The notes below the pieces were generated by a model. The model was not told where the DNA came from and ran no database searches. It was given only the letters and a program-made list of their open reading frames with translations. Positions 1 through 6,987 of a stretch of DNA of 64,000 nt are shown here, one piece after another (position 1 is the stretch's first letter; each line of letters starts with the position of its first letter). The stretch is from Pseudomonas fluorescens. Lineage in GTDB: Bacteria; Pseudomonadota; Gammaproteobacteria; Pseudomonadales; Pseudomonadaceae. Location: assembly GCF_001623525.1 (NCBI RefSeq), contig NZ_CP015225.1, forward strand, positions 1,054,001 to 1,118,000, in the 5' to 3' direction. The position numbers and the translations under genes were made by a program.

Positions 1-195
1 ATTTTTTTGGAGATTTTGACTCATGGGCAGCTGGAGGGTGAGATCGAGCAGCATGTCGATTTGGATCTGCTGGCGTGGTATTACTTTGGAGTATTACAGT
101 CCATTGTAAATCTGCCTTCAGTCGGAGCTACTAGCCAGACACTTGCCCGCCTCATTGACCTGGCAATGTTGGCGTGGCCTAAAAATCATGTATAA
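1..195 (+). CDS. TetR/AcrR-family regulator, C-terminal end (partial)
   Basis: The frame is open from the window edge and stops at 193-195, so the gene begins to the left. The visible 60-odd residues end in a helical segment with LLAWYYFGVLQSIVNLPSVG and LARLIDLAMLAWP. That layout is typical of the ligand/dimer domain at the end of TetR-family repressors (a short helix, 'GVLQG'-like turn, small linker, last helix ending in a W-P). No DNA-binding domain is visible, so the family call rests on the C-terminus alone. It converges on the metallo-hydrolase gene at 287-1174, so it need not regulate that gene. Confidence 0.5.
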   Translation: MFLEILTHGQLEGEIEQHVDLDLLAWYYFGVLQSIVNLPSVGATSQTLARLIDLAMLAWPKNHV

Positions 196-286
196 AAATA
201 GCCGCGTATAAGCAGGGTGACTTAACCTTTATCGCTTGCTGACGCTTGATGAAGAGGTGTGCGATTCATCCGTCAGCCAAGGGATG

Positions 287-1174
287 TTATTGATAAAAAA
301 ACTTGGCGGATGCTCTTTCAACGCTAAAAAATAGCTCTGCATCTGGGTATTTTGTTTTCATGCGGCTCTGAAGTTCTGCGCGGTTTTTTGATTTTGAAAG
401 TTCTTCTTCAAACACTAAAAGATATTGTTTTGTGAAATTGATTGCGCTGTAGGCGTCAAGTTGTTTGTTCGGAAAGTTATGCCCTGGGATGACGATGTTG
501 GGCTTTAACTGTGCAAGCGCATCGAGATTTTGAACCCAGCGTTTTCGGCTCTCAGGCGTCGTTTCTACGGTATAAACGTGCATCTGGTCATAGGCCATGT
601 CACCGACAACCGCAACACGCTCTTCTGGAAACCAGAGGTAGGAGTTCTCATCAGTGTCCCCCTGGAGATGCTTACGGATCTCGATTTTTGTACCTTCAAT
701 ACTGAGTTGATCCCCATCAAACCTAGTGATGGGGACTTCACGGGTAGCTGCCTTTGACGACAGTAGCCCATGCCATTTTTCAAGCTTGGCCTTGTACACC
801 TCATCTATACGGCTCGCGACCTTAGAGTTGGCTAAGATCTCCACGCGTGGGAAAGCGTCCTTAAAAACCTCCAAACCGAGGAAGTGGTCAGCATGCTCGT
901 GAGTAATATAAATTTGCTTGAGATCCTTTTTGAGTGAGCGTATCAAATTGAGGACCTCGAGCGCATTCGCTCGGGTAAGTTGTGCGTCAATTAGTAGGAG
1001 TTCGTTATCTCCCTCAACAACCACCGAGTTATCAAAGAATCCATCGTCCTCTGAGGTGAATACATGAAAATTTAGATTGAGGACTTTGGCTGATTGGTTG
1101 GCGGAAGCTGTTCCCACTCCGAGCAGAAGGGCGCAAGTTAATACTAACTTTTTAACAAATGCTGTTTTTTCCAT
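287..1174 (-). CDS. secreted MBL-fold metallo-hydrolase
   Basis: A metallo-beta-lactamase-fold hydrolase of 295 residues. The zinc motif HEHADH is at residues 92-97. Further ligand candidates are the His in KHLQGDT, the Asp in VVGDMAYD and the His in VIPGHNF. The N-terminus (MEKTAFVKKLVLTCALLLGV, then GTASA) is a classic Sec signal peptide, so the enzyme is probably periplasmic. I chose the ATG at 1172-1174 because the signal peptide starts there and an AAAGG site lies about ten bases upstream; the same frame is open 15 codons further. The substrate cannot be told: the fold covers beta-lactamases, lactonases, glyoxalases and sulfatases. The spacing of motifs resembles the 'MBL fold with C-terminal PGHNFP' group seen beside TetR regulators in Pseudomonas. 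Confidence 0.8.
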   Translation of the reverse strand: MEKTAFVKKLVLTCALLLGVGTASANQSAKVLNLNFHVFTSEDDGFFDNSVVVEGDNELLLIDAQLTRANALEVLNLIRSLKKDLKQIYITHEHADHFLGLEVFKDAFPRVEILANSKVASRIDEVYKAKLEKWHGLLSSKAATREVPITRFDGDQLSIEGTKIEIRKHLQGDTDENSYLWFPEERVAVVGDMAYDQMHVYTVETTPESRKRWVQNLDALAQLKPNIVIPGHNFPNKQLDAYSAINFTKQYLLVFEEELSKSKNRAELQSRMKTKYPDAELFFSVERASAKFFYQ

Positions 1175-1323
1175 GTGCAATATGCCTTTTGCTGTACCAG
1201 CGCTTTCATTAGGAATCATGCTGGAACGATCGATTCAGGATGTCAAGTCACTTTTATGACCATGTTCCGGCCTGAGAAAAAGTGGGATCGATGGTCCAGC
1301 CTGAGCCTGGCGTCAATCTGTGG

Positions 1324-1500
1324 TCAGTCGAGCACGATGTGCCGCATTTGGTCTAAATAGTCAGCCCATTCGTTGAGCCGTTTCCCGGCGCTGTACCAGC
1401 AGTTAGGCGCGCATGCATACACGGCAGCTAGTACTTCGGGCAGGGATATCGCGAGCGCTGGATACCAGTGGAATTGGACGGGCGACGGCGGACTCTATTA
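1324..1500 (-). pseudogene. probable tyrosine-integrase C-terminus relic
   Basis: A minus-strand frame ends at 1324-1326 with residues ...GKRLNEWADYLDQMRHIVLD. The string 'LN-WADYLD' close to a stop is usual at the end of phage/ICE tyrosine integrases. The frame closes a little above 1490, and no catalytic R, HxxR or Y block could be found, so at most the tail of the gene survives. Two direct repeats of the kind found upstream of integrases lie at 1624-1644, on the correct side for a minus-strand gene, which supports the reading. The upstream part of this small frame is not recognisable, so the call is tentative. Confidence 0.3.
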
Positions 1501-1623
1501 ATAACTGCATGTTATTAAAGGTTTTTTGAATCTAGTGAAAATCCATCACAGGCTATCCGGATCCCCAAAGAACATTTTGACTTGGCTCTAAGACGGCATT
1601 TTCAGCTTGAAAAAATCTTGATA

Positions 1624-1644
1624 TGCCCCCAGATTTGCCCCCAG
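1624..1644. repeat. 12-bp-period direct repeat, integrase-upstream type
   Basis: TGCCCCCAG occurs at 1624-1632 and again at 1636-1644, separated by ATT. On the minus strand this reads CTGGGGGCA twice. From memory, such GGGGGCA repeats are common just upstream of P4/ICE-type integrase genes; that is knowledge, not shown here. Confidence 0.45.
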
Positions 1645-1784
1645 TAACACGGGATGCACGCGCGATCACGAACTGCGATCTATCTCATAAGTAATATAAA
1701 TTTTTAGCCGATTTATCGGCGTGTTCTCTGCGCGACAGCGCGGCGTCAAGGCGGCGGACTCCTACTCGATTTGTAGAAGGCTCT

Positions 1785-1905
1785 TCAGCCCATCAACTGC
1801 ATCATTTTCCGAGCGCCTAGGACGCTGATCGCCCGCTTAAGGTTGTAGGCGGTGACAGCTAAAGCCATTTCAGCGCTCGTCCTGCAAGTTGTCGCAACAA
1901 GAACC
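1785..1905 (-). pseudogene. IS transposase C-terminus relic (DDE_Tnp_1 type)
   Basis: The minus strand ends at a TGA at 1785-1787 with EMALAVTAYNLKRAISVLG followed by ARKMMQLMG. The 'AYNLKR' plus small C-terminal helix is the usual end of IS1182/IS5-type DDE transposases in Pseudomonas. Only about 35 codons are in frame; further upstream (towards 2100) the reading shifts frame and is not recognisable. So this is the broken 3' end of an insertion element. Confidence 0.6.
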
Positions 1906-2212
1906 GCCCGATTCCAAACGGCGCTGCTCCCTGAACAAAGTAAGGTGGGAGCCGACGGCGGCATGGGTCAGTAGCAATCACGGCGAAGGCATCACAACGA
2001 TTCACAGCGAGTCTGCGTTTTTCACGGTTGTCTCGCCTGCTGGGGTTCAGGGGGGGGCGATCCCTTGGCGGTGAGGACCGCATTGAAAGCAATCAGCCGT
2101 AGCAGGTGCCTCAAGCGTTAAGGCTGCAATGGAGTGGTTGGCTTCCGCGAGTGGTGATAACGTCGGCCAACCAGACGGGAAAAAGCCTGCTGGCGTGTCT
2201 CCCGAGTCGTCA
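1906..2212. other. no recognisable gene; probable decayed IS sequence
   Basis: This stretch continues upstream of the transposase relic on the minus strand. Short frames exist on both strands but none gives a recognisable protein, and a G-rich run (GGGGGGG, about 2050) interrupts it. I read it as degraded mobile-element DNA at the left border of the defence island. Confidence 0.3.
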
Positions 2213-2965
2213 TCAACGCGCCACCATTTCCATCAACACCATCTTGCTCAAATAGTAAGCAATCTTCCCTGCGGGGATGAAATTCAAAAGGTCATTCTTC
2301 TCGCTTGCAAGCGTGACCATGCCGGCAAACCTCCAGACGTCATCGACATCGGCGATGACCACCGACCCACTCATGCCACGAAAGTCCTCCGGACGATCAC
2401 CCACGATTTTTATGTTTGAAAGGCCAGGAGTCCCTGGTGCGGCGAGCTGCCCTCTAAGCCAGTGCAACTGCGCGTCCAACACCCTGTTGTCGTAGTCGTA
2501 CCCTCGGCCCTCGTCTGGGTAGCCGAAGACGTGGAAGAGGTCAGCTCGGCCAAAGTCTTCGGTTTCCGCGCAACAGGCCGCGTCCAGGCTTGCGAGCCCT
2601 GCGGCGAACAAGGCTGCGTGCTGGGATTTCACGACCCGCAGAATGACTAGGTCGGAATCCAGATCGGGGTCAGATTCGTCCCGGAAAACTGCGTGCTGAT
2701 CGAACAGGATGGACAGAGGCGCGTTCCGGAGCAGAATCCGCAATTCGTTATGCGCTGCACCTTGATTGTTGAGCACGTGCTGGGCGGTTAATACGAAGAG
2801 TTCTCCCGCATACTCCAGCACGAAAGCAGTTCCGACTCCATAGTGGGAAAAGTGCTCGTCATGGTGCTCACTGCTGAGGATCACTGGATGAACCTGGCCA
2901 AGCATCATGTCAACAAACTCTGTTGACGACATGAATTCTTCCGACTCCTGCATACTTCCCCCCAT
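2213..2965 (-). CDS. trypsin-like serine protease domain protein
   Basis: About 250 residues with the layout of a trypsin-like (S1C/Trypsin_2) peptidase. The likely triad is His63 in FVLTAQHVL, Asp103 or Asp105 in DLDSDLVIL, and Ser199 in FRGMSGSVV. A GVGTAFVL strand precedes the His, as in this fold. No signal peptide or membrane segment is seen, so it should be cytoplasmic. Several in-frame ATGs (2965, 2953, 2932) compete: the second has a G-rich site directly upstream and the third has GGAG about twelve bases upstream, so the start is uncertain. It is divergent from the 3148-5894 cluster across 182 bp, which suggests a shared regulatory region. Cytoplasmic trypsin-like proteases are frequent in bacterial defence islands as effectors or activators; that role here is inference. 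Confidence 0.75.
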   Translation of the reverse strand: MGGSMQESEEFMSSTEFVDMMLGQVHPVILSSEHHDEHFSHYGVGTAFVLEYAGELFVLTAQHVLNNQGAAHNELRILLRNAPLSILFDQHAVFRDESDPDLDSDLVILRVVKSQHAALFAAGLASLDAACCAETEDFGRADLFHVFGYPDEGRGYDYDNRVLDAQLHWLRGQLAAPGTPGLSNIKIVGDRPEDFRGMSGSVVIADVDDVWRFAGMVTLASEKNDLLNFIPAGKIAYYLSKMVLMEMVAR

Positions 2966-3147
2966 CTTTATGTCCTTGCCATATCGTGTCCGTCCGGACT
3001 GTGAAAAGTCCCAATGCCGGTGCCGCTACTCATAGCGAAGCCCCACAGAGGGCGCGAGCATTATGGAGCCTTAAGGGTGGACTTTACCTAGCCTATGCCA
3101 TGTAATGGCCACTATGCGGAGTCGCCGTTATCGAGAAGGAGTTTGTT

Positions 3148-3768
3148 TTGGTTGATGCTGCCGTAGTTGAGCGCGTCCTCTGCGTGGTTGATAGATGTCT
3201 GAAGGGCCAGTTTCCTGACGATTACTACAAACGGTGTCTGTACGCATCCTTTGGTGTGCACGGTCTCCTTCAAGCAATGGGGCGCAGCCCTGCAGTCGTG
3301 GGGGGGGATTTCCTGGCCTTTGTCGTCTCGCGGGATCAACGTCAGGCCACCATGCAAGGATATGCATCTGATTCGGGCGGGCACTCTCATTATTGGATAG
3401 AGCTTGACGGTGCAATCATTGATCTGGGCACATATTACCTGCCCATAGGCTCAAGCTTCCCGGCAAGTGAGATGCCGGCGCTGTTTTGGGATACGGGTTA
3501 TCGCATGCCCAAAGGGCTCAGATATGCTCCTGAAGCTTGTTATTCCTCGCCGGAAGTAGCCCATCTCGAACCACACATCATCGAAAAAATGGAGCCATTC
3601 CTGGCAGCCTGTCACGCCCGCATGGCGCAGCCTCTGGTCAAGCCGAAAATCGGCAAGTGGCTGGTGACATCGCCTTCCTCGATTAAGAAGGCGGCGATCA
3701 AAGGCGACGTGTGGGCACGCGCCGTGATGCGATATGAGTCAATGCCGGCTGAGCCTCTACCTATTTAA
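3148..3768 (+). CDS. papain/transglutaminase-like fold protein, unknown role
   Basis: A 206-residue protein I do not recognise by name. It has the order Cys30 (YYKRCLYASFGVHGLLQ), His79/His81 (SGGHSHYWIEL) and Asp92 (AIIDLGTYYL). Cys at the start of a helix, then His in a 'H-x-W-I-E' strand, then Asp in a following strand is the triad order of papain/transglutaminase-like folds. So a cysteine protease or amidase activity is plausible but unproven. I chose the TTG at 3148 because GAAGGAG (3132-3138) lies at good spacing and no ATG competes. It is the first gene of a plus-strand run; the HEPN gene starts 67 bp after its stop. No signal peptide is present. Confidence 0.7.
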   Translation: MVDAAVVERVLCVVDRCLKGQFPDDYYKRCLYASFGVHGLLQAMGRSPAVVGGDFLAFVVSRDQRQATMQGYASDSGGHSHYWIELDGAIIDLGTYYLPIGSSFPASEMPALFWDTGYRMPKGLRYAPEACYSSPEVAHLEPHIIEKMEPFLAACHARMAQPLVKPKIGKWLVTSPSSIKKAAIKGDVWARAVMRYESMPAEPLPI

Positions 3769-3835
3769 TGGGTTACCTCTCACGATAAAATCCATATACG
3801 CTGCTCTCCTGTTTACCTAGCAATAGGATGACGAT

Positions 3836-4732
3836 GTGATAGGCAACATTTTCAACGTCTTTTCTCGAAGGAAGGAAAACCAGGCGGTGGTTAGAAAACC
3901 ACTGACAGCCGGATTCAGGCATCGCACGCTCATGTTGCTACGCGATGCAAATGGCGGAAGTCTGTATGAAATCCTTGAGTTTCTTCATGGAAAACTGGCC
4001 TATTTGGTTGGTCGAGTTCCGCTGACTCAGTCCAAGGCATCCTCTATTATGGAGGATGCCATGGAGTTCCTCCGTACGTGTAGTGACGCCCACTTTCTCG
4101 ATGCTGTGGAATACGTTGTTCATTCAGAAGCACACCGTTGCTTGGGCGGACAGCAAGAGAAGGTAGTGGATAGGCTGAACGAGTTTTTGAGTGTCGACGA
4201 CCTACCTTATTTCATCACCAAGCAGATTTGGGAGCCTTGGCAGAGTGACGACTTTCGCGGCCAATCCATCCGGTTGCTCGAAGAGTCCAAGGTAATTCCG
4301 AAAGACAGTCAAGTGATCCATGAAACGGCGATCGAGCCGGCTCTTCAGTTGCTTCGGCAACCCGCCTTCCGCCATGCTAATACCGAATTCATAGCTGCAC
4401 TGGAGGACTACAGACACCAGAAATTTGGAGACTGTGTCACCAAGTGTAATTCCAGCTACGAAAGCGTGATGAAGGTGATCTGCGGCCAGAAGGGCTTCGG
4501 GTATACCCAGGGAGACACCACCTCGAAGCTCTTGAGAACGATCATGGGGCAGACTCAAATGGACAGCTTCTGGGAGTCGCCACTCTTAATTGTGGGCACA
4601 CTTCGCAACAAACTTGGCTCCGCCCACGGAGCAGGAGAGAAGGCGAAGGTGGTTCCCGAGCATGTAGCAAAGTACGCGCTCAACGTGACAGCTTCGGCCA
4701 TGGTGTTCTTGCATGATCAGGCTTATAAGTAA
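3836..4732 (+). CDS. HEPN / abortive-infection C-terminal (Abi_C-like) protein
   Basis: A 298-residue protein. The C-terminal third has the shape of the Abi_C/HEPN domain: a helix with FGDCVTKCNSSYESVMKVIC, then LRNKLGSAHG, where Arg257 and His264 form an R-x6-H motif, the RNase signature of HEPN domains. The N-terminal two thirds are helical and resemble the AbiJ/STM4504-type proteins as I recall them. The predicted activity is therefore RNA cleavage causing growth arrest on phage attack; this is family knowledge. I chose the GTG at 3836 because an AATAGGA site lies upstream and the nearby ATGs run into stops. It lies 67 bp after the papain-like gene and 55 bp before the zinc peptidase gene, so the three probably form one transcript. 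Confidence 0.75.
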   Translation: MIGNIFNVFSRRKENQAVVRKPLTAGFRHRTLMLLRDANGGSLYEILEFLHGKLAYLVGRVPLTQSKASSIMEDAMEFLRTCSDAHFLDAVEYVVHSEAHRCLGGQQEKVVDRLNEFLSVDDLPYFITKQIWEPWQSDDFRGQSIRLLEESKVIPKDSQVIHETAIEPALQLLRQPAFRHANTEFIAALEDYRHQKFGDCVTKCNSSYESVMKVICGQKGFGYTQGDTTSKLLRTIMGQTQMDSFWESPLLIVGTLRNKLGSAHGAGEKAKVVPEHVAKYALNVTASAMVFLHDQAYK

Positions 4733-4787
4733 GGTCTGAATTTTTCCAACACTCAAACCCGAAATATCACTTGCACAAGGGATTGTT

Positions 4788-5894
4788 ATGCAAAGCTATA
4801 AAGATACGGTTGAAGATTATATTAAGAGGCACATCTTCTCAAAAACTGGTGAGGCATTTCTCGATCCTTCGATTGAAGAAGATGTAATCTATTCTGAGTT
4901 GGATTTTGTCGGTCGATTGTTGTGCCAGAAGTATATTGAGGGTGATTCGAGTTTCTATCTCTTAGATAGCGTGCAAGTCCAAGCCGCTGCTGTTCATGGC
5001 CATCAGGCAGTTTTAGTTTGTAAGGGGATGCTAGATCTGATATTTCGTGCCTCCGCAATGATGGTAGGAGCAGAGCGGCGCCAAAAATTTCCAGAGGATG
5101 AATTCTACGAGCCTTGGAGAAACAATCTTAGCTTTTGGTTTAAGAATGCGGAATTCGATTGGTCGGATGAAAGGTATTGGTGGCTTCATCAGGATGATTA
5201 TAGAAAAGCTTTTGAAATGCTTGCCGAAGGCTTATTTGTATTCCTTGTCTTGCATGAAATAGGGCATCTTCACAATTTACATGGGGACAGACGAGCTGGG
5301 AACTCAAAATCTTCACCCTCTTCAGACGCTGATGAAATCTTCGTTCATGAGGCCTTGGGAAGCGTTGAGGCGGTAAGTGAGGCCGACAGGCTAGCTACAC
5401 ACACTCGCGAAATAATTGCTGACACTTATGCGTTTCAGTTCATGCTTGTCGAGCTCAGAGAATGCTTACTTCCGGAGTCGGAATACGCTGGTCGAGATGA
5501 GGGTGGGTTGCGCGTCATAAATTTTGGCATGTGCATCTACATGGTTGCTTCCTTGTTCTGGGCGTTAAGTTTTCAGCGGCCAATGCGCAATGACACTCAA
5601 GATGATGATTACCCATCCCACCTTTTCAGACTGCAGAGCATTGAGGCCACTTCTCTTGAGCATCAATTATGTGGTGGTAACAAACAGACGCACCTTGGCA
5701 TGCAAATTGGTATAAAGAATTATACTGATAAGTTGATATGTGCTGCTGGTGATAAGGGCTTTGTTTCTTGGCGAATGACGGCTGAGCTCCCTGCGAATCA
5801 CGAGCACTATCAGAAAATCTGTGAAATGACGGATGAATGGTCAAATATTAAATTTGGTGTGCGCAATGAAGACTGGCTTCGCTGGCCGTTCTGA
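4788..5894 (+). CDS. HEIGH zinc metallopeptidase, defence-associated
   Basis: A 368-residue soluble protein. The zinc-peptidase motif HEIGH is at residues 156-160, preceded by hydrophobic FVFLVL. A third ligand is likely in the block REIIADTYAF (Glu208/Asp212), the ExxAD layout of many gluzincins. The rest is not recognisable. A phage-exclusion protease such as Lit (peptidase U49) has a comparable HExxH core, but I cannot claim homology. The gene is clearly richer in A+T than its neighbours, which suggests separate acquisition. It is last in the plus-strand run with the papain-like and HEPN genes, and a hairpin follows its stop. A role as toxic or activating protease in that cluster is inference. 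Confidence 0.75.
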   Translation: MQSYKDTVEDYIKRHIFSKTGEAFLDPSIEEDVIYSELDFVGRLLCQKYIEGDSSFYLLDSVQVQAAAVHGHQAVLVCKGMLDLIFRASAMMVGAERRQKFPEDEFYEPWRNNLSFWFKNAEFDWSDERYWWLHQDDYRKAFEMLAEGLFVFLVLHEIGHLHNLHGDRRAGNSKSSPSSDADEIFVHEALGSVEAVSEADRLATHTREIIADTYAFQFMLVELRECLLPESEYAGRDEGGLRVINFGMCIYMVASLFWALSFQRPMRNDTQDDDYPSHLFRLQSIEATSLEHQLCGGNKQTHLGMQIGIKNYTDKLICAAGDKGFVSWRMTAELPANHEHYQKICEMTDEWSNIKFGVRNEDWLRWPF

Positions 5895-5940
5895 CGGCTG
5901 GTGCCGATAAGCCTCAAGGCGTCTGAGCTCAAACACAGTT

Positions 5941-5965
5941 AACGCGTAGTGCAAAGCTACGCGTT
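5941..5965 (+). terminator. hairpin after the zinc peptidase gene
   Basis: AACGCGTAG and CTACGCGTT form a perfect 9-bp stem with a 7-base loop, 46 bp after the stop codon. No T-run follows, so it is either a weak terminator or an RNA-stabilising hairpin. Confidence 0.5.
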
Positions 5966-6241
5966 CTGACTCTTGGAGACTTATGCGCCAGCCTTAGACG
6001 ATTCTCGCTTCTATCGAAGTTGGCAGACCATCCACTCTTGTGATCCGTCGAACGTAAGCGGACGCTGAACACGTCCGGTGAAGACAATCCTATGGGTACC
6101 TGAAAGCATCTGAACCTAATTTTTACTCTCCAGAGCTGTAACCGTCCGGGCAACACACCTTCCTGATGCCATCGCTTAAGGCGATGGTGTCCACCTAAAT
6201 TTAAGTGGACACCATTTTTTAGCCTTTTTAAGCGGACGCCC

Positions 6242-6574
6242 ATGCCACAAGAACGTCGTTCCTATTCCAAGTCCTTCAAGGCCCAAGTCATTGCCGAATG
6301 TGCGCAGCCTGACACCTCGATTGCCAATGTCGCCTTGATCCACAACCTCAATGCCAACCTCGTCCATAAATGGATTCGGGTGCATGGGCAGAAAAACCTG
6401 GCACTGCAAACTGCCTTTATTCCGGTTAAGGCAGCGCCGTCGATAGCGACGCATCAAGCTCTTCCCGCTACGATCCGAATCGAAGTACCTCATTCAAAAG
6501 GCGTAGTTGTGGTGAGTTGGCCGACAGAAAATGCAGCGTCGTGTTCCGCTTTCCTGCGAGACCTGCTGCAATGA
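6242..6574 (+). CDS. tnpA: IS66 accessory protein TnpA
   Basis: A 110-residue protein starting MPQERRSYSKSFKAQVIAEC. It has the small helix-turn-helix typical of IS66 OrfA/TnpA (...SIANVALIHNLNANLVHKWI). It is thought to bind the element ends and is required for IS66 transposition. It overlaps tnpB by four bases (ATGA at 6571-6574), which implies coupled translation. The same N-terminus, diverged, is present in the truncated copy at 17318. Confidence 0.9.
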   Translation: MPQERRSYSKSFKAQVIAECAQPDTSIANVALIHNLNANLVHKWIRVHGQKNLALQTAFIPVKAAPSIATHQALPATIRIEVPHSKGVVVVSWPTENAASCSAFLRDLLQ

Positions 6575-6906
6575 TCCGCGTCGATTCCATCTGGCTAGCC
6601 ACCGAGCCCATGGACATGCGCGCTGGCACTGAAACCGCGCTGGCGCGAGTTGTCGCGGTGTTCGGTGCGGCGAAGCCGCACTGTGCTTATCTGTTCGCCA
6701 ACCGCCGCGCCAATCGCATGAAAGTGCTGGTGCATGACGGCGTGGGGATTTGGCTGGCCGCCCGGCGTTTGAATCAAGGACGCTTCTTCTGGCCGGGTGT
6801 GCGACACGGCTCCGAAGTTGAGTTGGATGCCGAGCAACTTCAGGCCCTGGTGCTCGGCTTACCTTGGCAGCGCGTCGGTGCAGGCGGAATCATCTCGATG
6901 CTTTAA
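6571..6906 (+). CDS. tnpB: IS66 accessory protein TnpB
   Basis: IS66 OrfB (TnpB) protein of about 111 residues: MIRVDSIWLATEPMDMRAGT, then LFANRRANRMKVLVHDGVGIW and a final EQLQALVLGLPW. The invariant 'D-R-A-G' and 'N-R-R-x-x-x-x-K-x-L' strings are present. The start is the ATG that overlaps the tnpA stop. A longer frame upstream is only an artefact of overlap. Confidence 0.9.
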   Translation: MIRVDSIWLATEPMDMRAGTETALARVVAVFGAAKPHCAYLFANRRANRMKVLVHDGVGIWLAARRLNQGRFFWPGVRHGSEVELDAEQLQALVLGLPWQRVGAGGIISML

Positions 6907-6987
6907 CACCTGCCATGGCACGCTTGCCAGTGCAATTGGCCCATCAGTCTATCGTCGCCACCAGCCCTCTCTGGCAAAATCGGCGGC

